A stretch of DNA of 64,000 bases from Bombiscardovia coagulans (GTDB taxonomy: Bacteria; Actinomycetota; Actinomycetes; Actinomycetales; Bifidobacteriaceae). Position numbers and translations under genes: made by a program. This document shows, piece by piece, positions 56,603 to 64,000 of the stretch. The stretch lies in NCBI RefSeq assembly GCF_002259585.1, contig NZ_MWWS01000009.1, positions 62,001 to 126,000 on the forward strand, written 5' to 3'. The first letter of the stretch is position 1. Each line of letters opens with the position of its first letter. A model generated the notes under the pieces. It was not told where the DNA came from, searched no databases, and saw only the letters and a list, made by a program, of their open reading frames with translations.

Positions 56603-56646
56603 TCAAGACCCAATTCAGCCAATACATATGCTGGATTGGGTCTTGA
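56603..56646. terminator. strong 17-bp terminator hairpin after the GH32 gene
   Basis: TCAAGACCCAATTCAGC (56603-56619) pairs with GCTGGATTGGGTCTTGA (56630-56646) with one G-T pair and a 10-base loop. It lies between the convergent GH32 and uppS genes, and uppS ends 13 bases beyond, so it probably serves both strands. Confidence 0.8.
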
Positions 56647-56658
56647 CTGTGCTTGCGT

Positions 56659-57453
56659 CTACGACTTCTTTACTCCACCGAACCGCCGGTCACGATGGAC
56701 ATATTCATCAATGGCCCGCCAGAGTACCTCTCGTCCGCAGTCAGGAAACAGCTCAGGAACAAAGGCTAACTCTGCGTATGCCGCCTCCCAGGGTAAAAAG
56801 TTGGAGGTTCGTTGCTCACCGGATGTGCGGATCACCAGATCACAATCAGGGATATCCGGATTGTACAAGTGCTCAGCGATCATTTTTTCGCTTACCTTCG
56901 ACCCTTTGATGTTTCCTGCCGCTACTTCCTGAGCAATTGCCGTAGCAGCATCAGCAATCTCGGCTCGTCCGCCATAATTGATGCAAAACACCACATCAAT
57001 GGTAGTGTTCTGTTTCGTACGCTCCATAGCTGTTTCGAGCTCATTGATTACTGACTTCCACAACCGAGGACGCCTGCCAGACCAACGAACCCGTACACCC
57101 CATTCGTCCATCTGGGACACTCGCCGATGAATAATATCGCGAGAAAAACCCATGAGAAAATGTACTTCACTGGGGCTGCGCTTCCAATTTTCCGTCGAAA
57201 ATGTGTACAGGCTTAAATATCGAACACCAGCTTCAATTGCTCCTGCAATCGTATCGAACACTACTGGTTCAGCTGCCCTGTGTCCTTCAGTACGCACTAG
57301 ACCTCGCTGCTGAGCCCAGCGTCCATTGCCATCCATAATGACACCAACGTGCCTAGGTACCGCACCAGCTGGAAAAGCCGGCACTCTACCGCCTTCCGCG
57401 AAGGGCGCCGCTGGTACATCCAAGGACTGATAATCCACTGCTTTGAAACTCAT
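56659..57453 (-). CDS. uppS: isoprenyl transferase (undecaprenyl diphosphate synthase type)
   Basis: This cis-prenyltransferase builds the polyprenyl lipid carrier used by MraY and MurG. The 264-residue protein has the signature HVGVIMDGNGRWAQQRG (catalytic aspartate, diphosphate loop), LSLYTFSTENWKR, and the C-terminal DLVIRTSGEQRTSNFLPW. The open frame reaches 57513, but the ATG at 57453 overlaps the recO stop by 4 bases (ATGA) and gives the usual length. Co-transcribed with recO, as in many actinobacteria. Confidence 0.95.
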   Translation of the reverse strand: MSFKAVDYQSLDVPAAPFAEGGRVPAFPAGAVPRHVGVIMDGNGRWAQQRGLVRTEGHRAAEPVVFDTIAGAIEAGVRYLSLYTFSTENWKRSPSEVHFLMGFSRDIIHRRVSQMDEWGVRVRWSGRRPRLWKSVINELETAMERTKQNTTIDVVFCINYGGRAEIADAATAIAQEVAAGNIKGSKVSEKMIAEHLYNPDIPDCDLVIRTSGEQRTSNFLPWEAAYAELAFVPELFPDCGREVLWRAIDEYVHRDRRFGGVKKS

Positions 57454-58187
57454 AATGACGAATCTAGTAGCCTTAACGATCGAATGGGACGTTCCAAGTA
57501 GTATTCGCCCCATTTCTCAACAAGCCGATCAGTAAGTGGATCTAATTGGGAAGAACCGAGCTGCTTCCAGTTTCCAGTTGTGAGAGCGCAAAACTGAGTC
57601 ACTACCACCGGTGATATACGAATAGACTCAGGAGTATGATCTGCCTGACAGAGCAAACCGCCGCCGGGAATAGAAAAGTATGTGAGCTCAGTTTGATGCG
57701 GAGTTCGCCCGCATACGGTACAAGCATCAAAGCGAGGCTGCCAGCCTGCTATAGCTAATGCTCGCATGAGGTAGGAAGCTGATAGCATTCGCGGATCATG
57801 AGCAGCTGTAGAAAGCGCCTTTAAGGCGGAAATCAATAATAGGTACTGGGATTGAGCAGACTCGTGTTCAGTAGTGACTAATTTATCTGCTGTCTCTAGA
57901 ATAACTCCTCCATTAGTGTACAAATCATAATCAGCACAAATTGAGTCAGCATATGTTGATAATAAAGCGGCTTGAGATACCACATCCAAACTGCGTCCTT
58001 CAGCCAATAACAGCTTAGCCCTCATAAAAGGTTCCAGTCGTGCACCAAAGCGAGATTTAGTACGTCTTACTCCTTTAGCAACTGCACGCACTTTACCGTG
58101 ATAGCGGGTCAGCAGCGTGATAATGCGATCAGCTTCTCCAAGTTTGGTGGTGCGCAGAACCACTCCTTCGTCCTGGTATGTAGCCAC
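57450..58187 (-). CDS. recO: DNA repair protein RecO
   Basis: RecO helps load RecA on gapped DNA. The 245-residue protein opens TYQDEGVVLRTTKLGEADRI with the OB-fold (to about 80, KGVRRTKSRFGARLEPF), then a helical domain with a zinc-binding-like site (CTVCGRTP and LLCQAD; the fourth ligand is not a simple cysteine). The start is a GTG with a G-rich ribosome site (GGGGGTGAGC). It overlaps uppS. Confidence 0.93.
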   Translation of the reverse strand: MATYQDEGVVLRTTKLGEADRIITLLTRYHGKVRAVAKGVRRTKSRFGARLEPFMRAKLLLAEGRSLDVVSQAALLSTYADSICADYDLYTNGGVILETADKLVTTEHESAQSQYLLLISALKALSTAAHDPRMLSASYLMRALAIAGWQPRFDACTVCGRTPHQTELTYFSIPGGGLLCQADHTPESIRISPVVVTQFCALTTGNWKQLGSSQLDPLTDRLVEKWGEYYLERPIRSLRLLDSSL

Positions 58188-58295
58188 TGCTCACCCCCTA
58201 CTGTTACTCGTCATTCCCTATTTCCACCAGTATCCTGCCTATCGAGGCGGACAAGTGGTCAGATAGTACCCAGCATGCACTCATCATTAGTGAGA

Positions 58296-60035
58296 TTAAT
58301 AGATAAATAGCCCCCAAAAGGCAAATACGAGTAGGAGGCAAAACATAGCTATAGCAGCTATCCAGAAGAAGACTATCCCAAACTTCGTAGATGCGAGCAC
58401 TGGATTTGGATCATTCGTCTTGAGCTGGCGAACTATCGCAGTCCCACTGAAACCCTGCCCTTTTATCTGCGCAGGAATTTCATAGACACCCTTCATTCTA
58501 CCAACCTCATACATCCTGACAAGAACTCGAGACCAAGCCCAAACGACTACTGCCGTAACAAGTTGAATGACAGGCCATGACCAATCGCTCACACCAGCTG
58601 GGTCTGGCACTCCCCCCCAGCCTAACTTAACCAGAGCAATAATCACCTGCCCCAAGCCAGCAGCAAAAAGCAGCAGAGCGGCGATAGTCGAACCAGCTAT
58701 AGCCACTAGCGTTCCTCCAAAACCGTGTGCAAAACCAAAAACTGGTTTCCTGTTTCGCCGAACAAGTCGAATCAATTTCATAGCACACGCCACGAGAGCT
58801 AACATGACAGCAACAATCAGGAAAATGACAGCACTAGCGTGAACGACAAGCATATACAGAGTAAGTTTGCGACGACCTTGTAAGTCTACTGGAACAGCAA
58901 TAGATTGGTGGATTGTCGATCCAGCTACAGGCTGTGAGGTTTGTTTCAGTCCATGAATCTGACCTTGAGCCCAATCAGCAACATCCTCTTGATAGTGGTC
59001 TGCCAGTGGAGTGCCAGTCAGAGCCTCATCACCTAGGCGCAGCACGTGATTAGAGATAGCATAGGATCGTACCGTTACATTCCAGTTCCCAGCCGAATGC
59101 GCTAAAGCCAGTATTTTCTGCACTCCCTCTACTTGTGCAGTCATCACATCTTTAGTTCCATACGCCACAAATGTCGGAACCGCAAACGCTGGCTTGATTT
59201 GAGTCTTAATATCTGGATTGTCTAAACCGAAGAGGGCCGTATCGGTTGAAAACAAGCGACGTACCACTGATTGATAACCCTGATTAGCACCGGCTATAGC
59301 AAAGTCCTGGGCCACAAAAAAGCCCATGGCGTGCCTAGGCGAATAGACCATAGGGCTCAGCAAGATCTGAAAAGCTACTTTAGGATCATCACGCAGCAGG
59401 TAGGCAGAAATCCATGTCGATTCACTGGTTGCGTAAAGACCTACCGAATCTGGATTCACGTTGGGCAGTGAACGCAAATAGTTAATGACTTGATCGTACA
59501 CTTTAGCTGATGCGGGATAATCTCGATCAATGTCGGAGGTTGACCACACGGGTTTATCTATAACAGCAGTGACAAAACCTACCGAAGCCATAGTAGTAGC
59601 CACATCACCGAATGAGTTATCACAAGTTCCATATCCAGCACCATGCATAAACATGACAGCAGCTCGCCTACCTGCTGCACCTATAGGCTCACGAATAAGC
59701 GCATGAATATTTTGTACTTCCCCAGTCGATGGACGTACAGCTTTAATCCACATGTAGCGCTTAGCAACCTTATAGGTCCCAACTTTTTCAAGAGGGACAT
59801 TGTTGGGATTCTCATAGGTTACTGCTGTGTCTGGAGACAAGGTAGGAAAGTTCTGGTCAACTGGATCATATTTCCAAGGAACCGCAGTTAGGTGCGATAT
59901 AGAAACGAGAATACCCATCAGAACGACAAAAACAGGAACACTCGCCATCATTCGTCTAGCCCAAGTCCAACGACCGCGTAAGTCCGTATCAGAAAGTGTA
60001 CTGGGCTTGATTGATTGACTAACTTGCTGTGACAC
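58296..60035 (-). CDS. alpha/beta hydrolase with C-terminal membrane domain
   Basis: The 579-residue protein has one N-terminal membrane helix (about 31-50), then an alpha/beta hydrolase domain (about 90-350). The oxyanion segment is HGAG (131-134). The likely triad is Ser204 in ATSES, a variant of GxSxG, Asp296 in YGTKD and His330 in SNHVLRLG. From about residue 385 four hydrophobic helices follow, with a cytoplasmic-looking basic loop (KLIRLVRRNRKP). The hydrolase would face outward if the N-terminal helix is a signal anchor. The substrate is unknown: a lipid, ester or peptide. The start is a GTG with a poor ribosome site. It is followed by recO. Confidence 0.75.
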   Translation of the reverse strand: MSQQVSQSIKPSTLSDTDLRGRWTWARRMMASVPVFVVLMGILVSISHLTAVPWKYDPVDQNFPTLSPDTAVTYENPNNVPLEKVGTYKVAKRYMWIKAVRPSTGEVQNIHALIREPIGAAGRRAAVMFMHGAGYGTCDNSFGDVATTMASVGFVTAVIDKPVWSTSDIDRDYPASAKVYDQVINYLRSLPNVNPDSVGLYATSESTWISAYLLRDDPKVAFQILLSPMVYSPRHAMGFFVAQDFAIAGANQGYQSVVRRLFSTDTALFGLDNPDIKTQIKPAFAVPTFVAYGTKDVMTAQVEGVQKILALAHSAGNWNVTVRSYAISNHVLRLGDEALTGTPLADHYQEDVADWAQGQIHGLKQTSQPVAGSTIHQSIAVPVDLQGRRKLTLYMLVVHASAVIFLIVAVMLALVACAMKLIRLVRRNRKPVFGFAHGFGGTLVAIAGSTIAALLLFAAGLGQVIIALVKLGWGGVPDPAGVSDWSWPVIQLVTAVVVWAWSRVLVRMYEVGRMKGVYEIPAQIKGQGFSGTAIVRQLKTNDPNPVLASTKFGIVFFWIAAIAMFCLLLVFAFWGLFIY

Positions 60036-60097
60036 GCTGGTTATTCTATCTGCTGGGAACGAACACGGTCGTTATCTGTTTCCTCTGTTATCGACGG

Positions 60098-61504
60098 CTA
60101 TTTGTTACGGGTTTCGTCGTCGTCATAGGCAGGGAAAGCAAGATTAGGGATATCTACATCGACTTGTGGTAGCTCAAAGTCAAAGAGTGACTCCTTAGGA
60201 GCTGGCATAGGTGCAGTTGTATTCCTTGGAGGATCTTGAGGCAATTGCCCGCCCTTGCTGGAAATAGGACGAGTTGCCGGTGCTGCCGGTGCTGGTACTG
60301 AAGGCTGCTGTCCATCGGTATCATCATCCCAATCGGTAAGGGGATTAAACTGCGTAGTCTCTTCACCAACTCGAGTGACAGGTTCTTGGCTCAACCTGCT
60401 CTGAGACATAGGCACAGTGCGTGAAGCAGACTCAACCGGAGTGTTGACTGTTTCATCAGTAGGTGTCTTCGCTAAGGCAGCAAGCGAGGGGCTGACTGCT
60501 TTTGCTGAACCTGATGGTTTTGACGATGCTGGCGATGGGACGGGAACAGGCGCTGGTGCCGGTGGTGCCAGAACTGGAGTTTGAGCAGAGGCAGAACCGT
60601 CAAATATTGCTTGTTCTACTTGGTGTAGCTGATCAAACTGAGCCTCTTCAGCAGCATCAACTGGTCTTACAGAATGTGTATCGGTATTGTCCGTTTTGTC
60701 GGCCGACAACGGAGACATTCCTACTATTGTGTCAGCATTGTTGATATCTCGCTGTGGTGTGTCTTTTCTGACAGCATGGGAAGCGGGAGACACAGCTTTC
60801 TTCTGTCTCTTTGCATGAGTGACATGGGTTTGAATTTCCTCATCTGAATCTGTACCCGATTGTTCACCATCACCGAGGCGGATATACGACTCCAACTGCT
60901 GAAGCAGCTCAACCACTCTTACGAAGAAGTAATCCACCTGGCGTTCATCATAGCCATGCTTCCCCTTACGCTGAGTAAAGATGACATTCGAAACACGATC
61001 CGCGGTAATATCAACCAGATTCGAATCACTTATATTATCAGTCCGCTCGATACCAAGCTGACTTGCGGTCTTGGCGATAACCTGGTCCACCAGTCTATCT
61101 ACCTGCTTACGGTCATATGAAGGATCACCTGAACGTCCAGGAGCAAAACGCTCACGGTAAGCTCTCAAGGCATGAACTGAAAGCTGCTGCTGCAACGTAA
61201 TTGCCTTGTCTAACCATTGCTGACGCCCATACTGGTTAATCTGCCAAGAAGTATACCTGTCCGAAACAGCTCGTTCGAGCCGTGCCAACGCAGCATCAAC
61301 CTGGGAAATAATGTAACCGTTCTTACGCAAATCAAATGAGATATTACCAATATCACGTTGCGTCAACTTTGGTACATCACTCTCATACAGCTTGTGCGCA
61401 CGAGACAGGAAGGTGTCAACCTGCTGAATGTCATAACCCCATTTACGTTTGCCCGCACGTGCGATAGTCGCATCGCTACGATTGGATTCAGGCTCATGTG
61501 CCAT
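60098..61504 (-). CDS. DivIVA-domain repeat protein
   Basis: A 468-residue protein with four DivIVA-like motifs: KWGYDIQQVDTF (21-32), KNGYIISQVDAAL (61-73), PSYDRKQVDRL (128-138) and KHGYDERQVDYFF (182-194). Each is preceded by a basic or hydrophobic strand, as in the DivIVA N-terminal domain. The remainder (about 215-468) is acidic then proline/alanine-rich (LAPPAPAPVPVPSPAS), probably disordered, ending in an acidic tail. No coiled coil or membrane helix. It resembles the actinobacterial DivIVA-repeat family, thought to bind membrane curvature or division proteins; its role is unknown. AGGAGG precedes the ATG. Confidence 0.8.
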   Translation of the reverse strand: MAHEPESNRSDATIARAGKRKWGYDIQQVDTFLSRAHKLYESDVPKLTQRDIGNISFDLRKNGYIISQVDAALARLERAVSDRYTSWQINQYGRQQWLDKAITLQQQLSVHALRAYRERFAPGRSGDPSYDRKQVDRLVDQVIAKTASQLGIERTDNISDSNLVDITADRVSNVIFTQRKGKHGYDERQVDYFFVRVVELLQQLESYIRLGDGEQSGTDSDEEIQTHVTHAKRQKKAVSPASHAVRKDTPQRDINNADTIVGMSPLSADKTDNTDTHSVRPVDAAEEAQFDQLHQVEQAIFDGSASAQTPVLAPPAPAPVPVPSPASSKPSGSAKAVSPSLAALAKTPTDETVNTPVESASRTVPMSQSRLSQEPVTRVGEETTQFNPLTDWDDDTDGQQPSVPAPAAPATRPISSKGGQLPQDPPRNTTAPMPAPKESLFDFELPQVDVDIPNLAFPAYDDDETRNK

Positions 61505-61748
61505 AGGGACACCGACCTCCTGCCTTGTTCTTCCGGTAAGAATGTTCTATACCTAGCTTACGTGTTCACGCAGACGGCAAACCGAACCAAGCAAATAACT
61601 TGCCTCTGTGCGCCCTATCCCTGCGTACGTTACCTCACGGCACGCCACATATCCTGTTGATGGACTATTATAGTATGCTGTACATGTGGTCATCATGACA
61701 AGGCAGTGTTAACACATACACTGTCTGAGGGATTGGTGGCACATCAGC

Positions 61749-61823
<75 letters not shown>

Positions 61824-61838
61824 AAGATACTGGACAAG

Positions 61839-61867
61839 CAAGCGTAATTAATAACGCTTGTGTTTGT
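61839..61867 (+). terminator. terminator after tRNA-Val
   Basis: CAAGCGT (61839-61845) and ACGCTTG (61854-61860) form a perfect 7-bp stem with an 8-base loop, followed by TGTTTGT. It begins 17 bases after the tRNA. Confidence 0.7.
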
Positions 61868-62087
61868 AATCCTGATGTTGACTTTACAAGACTGCGCAGC
61901 GAATGGTGAATACTGTTTATTGGCACGCCAGTACGTAGCGACTATCACATCTTTAACGCGCTAGCCGCCATACATATCCCTAGCGAAAGCACTAGAAGCA
62001 GGACGACACCCTAACCTGCTACAAGCACACAGCACTCCACTGACAACCACGTCAGTGTATTGGCTTTACGAATATCGCAAAGAGACG

Positions 62088-62510
62088 TTAGGACTGACGC
62101 CCTTTTCCGAAAGCCCGTAAGCGCGTGGCATTCCAGTCAGAGCTGACCGTCAGAGGCATCGCTACATTCATGCCGGCAGTCTTGGCTGCATTGGATACGG
62201 TACTTGGACCAGGCGCACCGAGACGACCTGGCTTGGGCGTCAGCACCCACACCGGCGTATCGTTCTCTAAAGATGTGGAAGCGTCGACAATGGTATCAGC
62301 CAAATCGTCTTCTTCGTCCCCATCGCGCCACCAGATGATTACCCCATCCACCTGTGCGTCGTAATCTTCATCTACCAGCTCCTCACCAGTCAGGTTTTCA
62401 ATCCTCTGGCGGATGCTGTCATCGACATCATCATCCCAGAGCCATTCTTGCACAATAGACCCTGTGTGAAAGTCGAATTCTTCTGCTCTCTTGGTTGTAG
62501 TCTCAGCCAC
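62088..62510 (-). CDS. DUF3052 family protein
   Basis: A cytoplasmic protein of about 140 residues, acidic, with the DUF3052-type pattern QEWLWDDDVDDSIRQRIE, GVIIWWRDGDEEDDLADTIVD, VWVLTPKPGRLG and AAKTAGM. The family is nearly confined to actinobacteria and has no known function. The frame runs to a TTG at 62534; the GTG at 62510 (reading VAETTTKRAEEF) is chosen on homologue length and a nearby GGA, so the start is uncertain. Alone on its strand between tRNA-Val and the protease gene. Confidence 0.75.
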   Translation of the reverse strand: MAETTTKRAEEFDFHTGSIVQEWLWDDDVDDSIRQRIENLTGEELVDEDYDAQVDGVIIWWRDGDEEDDLADTIVDASTSLENDTPVWVLTPKPGRLGAPGPSTVSNAAKTAGMNVAMPLTVSSDWNATRLRAFGKGRQS

Positions 62511-62705
62511 ATATCCAGCATAGCAACTTACCAAGGACAGCGCTACATAGTAAGCCTCTTTTCTGAGAAAAATATCACAGTTATAGCTTGGACAACTGGA
62601 TGATGGTGAGCAGTTTGAATATCGGCCAGTTATGAAACACGATCAGCGTAACCCTATAACAGGTACCCGAGCACAAGAATCTATCCATGCCAATGAACGC
62701 TTACA

Positions 62706-62740
62706 AAGGCTTACCTTGCACCTAACAGCAGGCAAGCCTT
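62706..62740 (-). terminator. hairpin at the 3' end of the S16 protease gene
   Basis: AAGGCTTACC (62706-62715) and GGCAAGCCTT (62731-62740) pair with one mismatch around a 15-base loop, overlapping the protease stop codon by two bases. T-rich sequence after it is weak. Confidence 0.45.
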
Positions 62741-63671
62741 ACTGTGGCGCAACAGTGGTGCAGTGAGGCAAAGCATCACCCCTCCCCTGCCCGATCTCCG
62801 TCAGCGCTGTATACGCTTCCTCCAATGTAGATACGCGTACATCTCGTAAACCTTGCGGAACATTGCCTACTACTTCTTTGCAATTGTCTGCTGGAGCTAA
62901 AAACCAACTCGCACCATCACGACGGGCCCCTATCATTTTCAAGCGGATACCACCAATTTCCCCTACTGTTCCGTCCTTATTCATGGTTCCGGTACCAGCT
63001 ATGACCTGACCAGCAGTCTCATCTTGAGGAGTCAGTTTGTCGATAGCACCTAAGGTATACATAAGACCAGCAGAAGGTCCACCAATATCATCTACATGCA
63101 TGAATATTTTAATACCAGCAGTATTTTTTCCACGAGAACGCAAAAATTGCAAGGCTTGCGCACTAGCAACGTCCTGTGAGCTTGTCATAGCTTTATGGTT
63201 GGCCTGTTCATACTCTGCAACAGACTGGTCAGGAGGCATCACCACTTCTTTCGGCAGTACGGTAGCATGAGGATCTGCCCATCCGATAAGTGTTTGTATA
63301 CCAGAACCACCTGAAAGACCAGCTGCATTTACTGTAGTTAGCAACAATTTGCCATCAGCTTTGCTGTGATAAGTAGGGGCTCCCTTAACGGTAATCACCG
63401 ATTGGGAACCTGATGAACCAAGCACATCTTGAGTAGGACCTGGTGCCTCAACCACGTACGGACTGGGCGCAATGAACACGAAAACTGCCAAGAAGAGTGT
63501 GATAGCAAGAGCTGTCCGCCTGCGGCGGTGAGCACGAGACTCTTTTTTAGGCCTAATCAAAGTCCCTAGTGGAACATGCGGATCGGAATCCACCCCGGTT
63601 GACTGGTGAGTAGCTTGTGCGCTTGCCGCGTACGAAGAGCCTTCAGCGTGCAAATATGTCATAAGACCCAT
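62739..63671 (-). CDS. membrane-anchored S16 (Lon-type) serine protease without PDZ domain
   Basis: The 310-residue protein has a basic N-terminus, one membrane helix (about 53-70) and the extracytoplasmic opening PYVVEAPGPTQDVLG typical of YlbL/Rv3194c-like proteases. A C-terminal Lon proteolytic domain follows: catalytic Ser200 in GGPSAGLMYTLG and Lys245 in GGIRLKMIGA. In the relatives a PDZ domain separates the two parts. Here only about 20 residues (FLRSRGKNTAGIKIFMHVD) fill that space, and no PDZ-like pattern is seen. It diverges from the DUF2342-type gene, as Rv3194c does from Rv3195. The start codon is uncertain (no clear ribosome site). Confidence 0.8.
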   Translation of the reverse strand: MGLMTYLHAEGSSYAASAQATHQSTGVDSDPHVPLGTLIRPKKESRAHRRRRTALAITLFLAVFVFIAPSPYVVEAPGPTQDVLGSSGSQSVITVKGAPTYHSKADGKLLLTTVNAAGLSGGSGIQTLIGWADPHATVLPKEVVMPPDQSVAEYEQANHKAMTSSQDVASAQALQFLRSRGKNTAGIKIFMHVDDIGGPSAGLMYTLGAIDKLTPQDETAGQVIAGTGTMNKDGTVGEIGGIRLKMIGARRDGASWFLAPADNCKEVVGNVPQGLRDVRVSTLEEAYTALTEIGQGRGDALPHCTTVAPQ

Positions 63672-63783
63672 ATTATGGAAGAAAGCGACGAATTCGCTAA
63701 CATGTAGATATGCAGGATCAGATTCTGTAATTACAGCCCAGCGTAAAAGCAGCTCGCAAGCGCAACCTAGAGGACGGAACAGT

Positions 63784-64000
63784 ATGGATGAGAACGCAAT
63801 CCACCAATGGATGCTTGAGTGCTTCGGCCCTATACAGGGTGAGATGGCTTGGAAACAGTTCTCTCAACTGCCAGAAGAGATGAGACAACACATTATTGCC
63901 CAAAACGGGAACCAACTTCCTGATCCAGCTCAAGTTAAAGCAATGCTCAGCGCCTTTACCATGGGCGGGCTTAACACACCTGGAGATATGCAAAAAGCTG
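63784..64000 (+). CDS. DUF2342-type zinc-dependent metalloprotease, N-terminal fragment
   Basis: The first 72 codons of a gene cut by the window end, starting at the ATG at 63784 with AGAGGA nine bases upstream. The visible part includes AIHQWMLECFGPIQGEMAWK, QFSQLPEEMRQHIIAQ and LSAFTMGGLNTPGDMQK. The assignment rests mostly on position: in actinobacteria a DUF2342 protein (zinc-dependent metalloprotease fold) is divergent from the YlbL-like protease. The catalytic region lies outside the window. Confidence 0.55.
   Translation, partial: MDENAIHQWMLECFGPIQGEMAWKQFSQLPEEMRQHIIAQNGNQLPDPAQVKAMLSAFTMGGLNTPGDMQKA

Overview
The window looks like chromosomal core of a Bifidobacteriaceae member (Actinomycetota) with fairly low G+C (A/T-rich intergenic DNA, by eye below 50%). 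Grounds: a tmRNA encoding the tag AKSNRTEFALAA; an actinobacterial mraZ-rsmH-ftsL-ftsI-murF-mraY-murD-ftsW-murG-murC-ftsQ cluster with no ftsA; the lexA / LysM protein / nrdR neighbourhood; a DivIVA-repeat protein; DUF3052 and DUF2342-type genes; and lactate dehydrogenase beside hflX. Bombiscardovia/Alloscardovia-like or low-G+C Bifidobacterium lineages are possible; the species is inference only.

Layout. 1-6.2 kb: sugar catabolism. A truncated ROK protein is coupled to a PfkB fructokinase, then a ROK repressor diverges from xylB, which converges on xylA. 6.5-8.2 kb: GrpB-family protein, ssrA (tmRNA), dtd. 8.3-23.2 kb: the division/cell-wall (dcw) cluster, all on the minus strand, with stop-start overlaps at many junctions and an MraZ-type operator array in front of mraZ. 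At the usual murE position it carries a MurE-like protein that has lost its ATP-binding loop. 23.4-31.3 kb: HelD-type helicase, nrdR, an SOS-controlled LysM membrane protein divergent from lexA, a CDF metal exporter, ldh and hflX. 31.4-42.9 kb: a methyltransferase, hrpA, a membrane-anchored secreted protein, glnA, a hypothetical protein, dnaE. 43.5-48.6 kb: ftsZ-sepF-yggT-divIVA-lspA-rluD (minus), the second half of the division gene set, about 38 kb from ftsQ. 48.9-51.6 kb: dusB and glyS. 52-56.6 kb: a thiamine-binding-fold protein, then a sucrose locus (LacI regulator, MFS sucrose permease, GH32 hydrolase) with a clear promoter/operator and two strong hairpins. 56.7-64 kb: uppS-recO, an alpha/beta hydrolase with a membrane tail, a DivIVA-repeat protein, tRNA-Val, a DUF3052 protein, a PDZ-less S16 protease and the start of a DUF2342-type metalloprotease.

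How it works together. The dcw and ftsZ blocks supply peptidoglycan precursors (MurC/D/F, MraY, MurG, UppS for the lipid carrier) and the divisome (FtsZ, SepF, DivIVA/Wag31, FtsQ, FtsL, FtsW, FtsI). The LexA-controlled LysM protein would link DNA damage to division arrest. The sugar loci feed xylulose and fructose into central metabolism. Most of the window is ordinary conserved core. I saw no CRISPR array, insertion sequence, prophage or rRNA. The observations most worth following are the degenerate MurE, the three-box SOS control region, the MraZ box array, the PDZ-less protease, the DivIVA-repeat protein and a C10 tract ahead of the sucrose regulator.
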